A stretch of 6,629 nucleotides of DNA, from contig JAQGKJ010000395.1 of the NCBI GenBank assembly GCA_028290165.1, forward strand, positions 1-6,629. The letters run 5' to 3'. Under the pieces are notes generated by a model. It made no database searches. It worked only from the letters and a program-made list of their open reading frames with translations, and had not been told where the DNA came from. A program made the translations under genes and the position numbers. Position 1 is the stretch's first letter. The number at the start of each line of letters is the position of its first letter. The stretch comes from Bradyrhizobium sp. GTDB taxonomy: Bacteria; Pseudomonadota; Alphaproteobacteria; Rhizobiales; Xanthobacteraceae. Positions 6,623-6,629 of this stretch are shown piece by piece.

Positions 6623-6629
6623 CGCGATG

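Noticed and set aside
1..6629. A previously undescribed system, mobile element, CRISPR array or RNA gene
   Set aside because: Coding density is nearly complete with known phn genes. I saw no direct-repeat arrays, transposase motifs, tRNA-like folds or rRNA segments.

Overview
The window is a nearly complete carbon-phosphorus (C-P) lyase operon. All genes lie on the minus strand, so transcription runs from the right end (6629) to the left. The high GC content, the protein sequences and the tightly overlapped genes suggest an alphaproteobacterium, most likely a rhizobial or Bradyrhizobium/Rhodopseudomonas-type organism. That placement is inferred from overall character, not from a database match.

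In transcription order the genes are phnG (6622-6173), phnH (6162-5554), phnI (5550-4444), phnJ (4447-3563), phnK (3570-2770), phnL (2760-2062), phnM (2065-890) and phnN (893-309). After a 55-base gap comes the 5' part of a gene for a pyridoxamine 5'-phosphate oxidase-like FMN-binding protein (253-1), cut by the window edge. Almost every base is coding. Four junctions overlap (I/J, J/K, L/M, M/N) and the other three within phn have gaps of 3 to 10 bases, which indicates one transcript with translational coupling.

Together these genes encode the route from an alkylphosphonate to phosphate and a sugar phosphate. PhnG, PhnH and PhnI, with PhnL, join ATP and the phosphonate to give a 5-triphosphoribosyl 1-phosphonate and adenine. 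PhnM removes pyrophosphate. PhnJ, a radical-SAM enzyme, breaks the C-P bond to release the alkane (methane from methylphosphonate) and a cyclic ribose phosphate. PhnK is the ABC-type ATPase that docks on the core complex. PhnN phosphorylates ribose 1,5-bisphosphate to PRPP. The PhnJ iron-sulfur cysteines, the PhnI histidine pair, the PhnM metal motif and the nucleotide-binding motifs of PhnK, PhnL and PhnN are all intact, so the pathway looks functional.

The window has no transporter genes (phnCDE), no phnF regulator, no phnP phosphodiesterase and no phnO. These would have to be outside it. I found no RNA genes, mobile elements, CRISPR arrays or long repeats, and nothing that amounts to an undescribed system. 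The least explained item is the FMN-binding-protein gene directly downstream of phnN.
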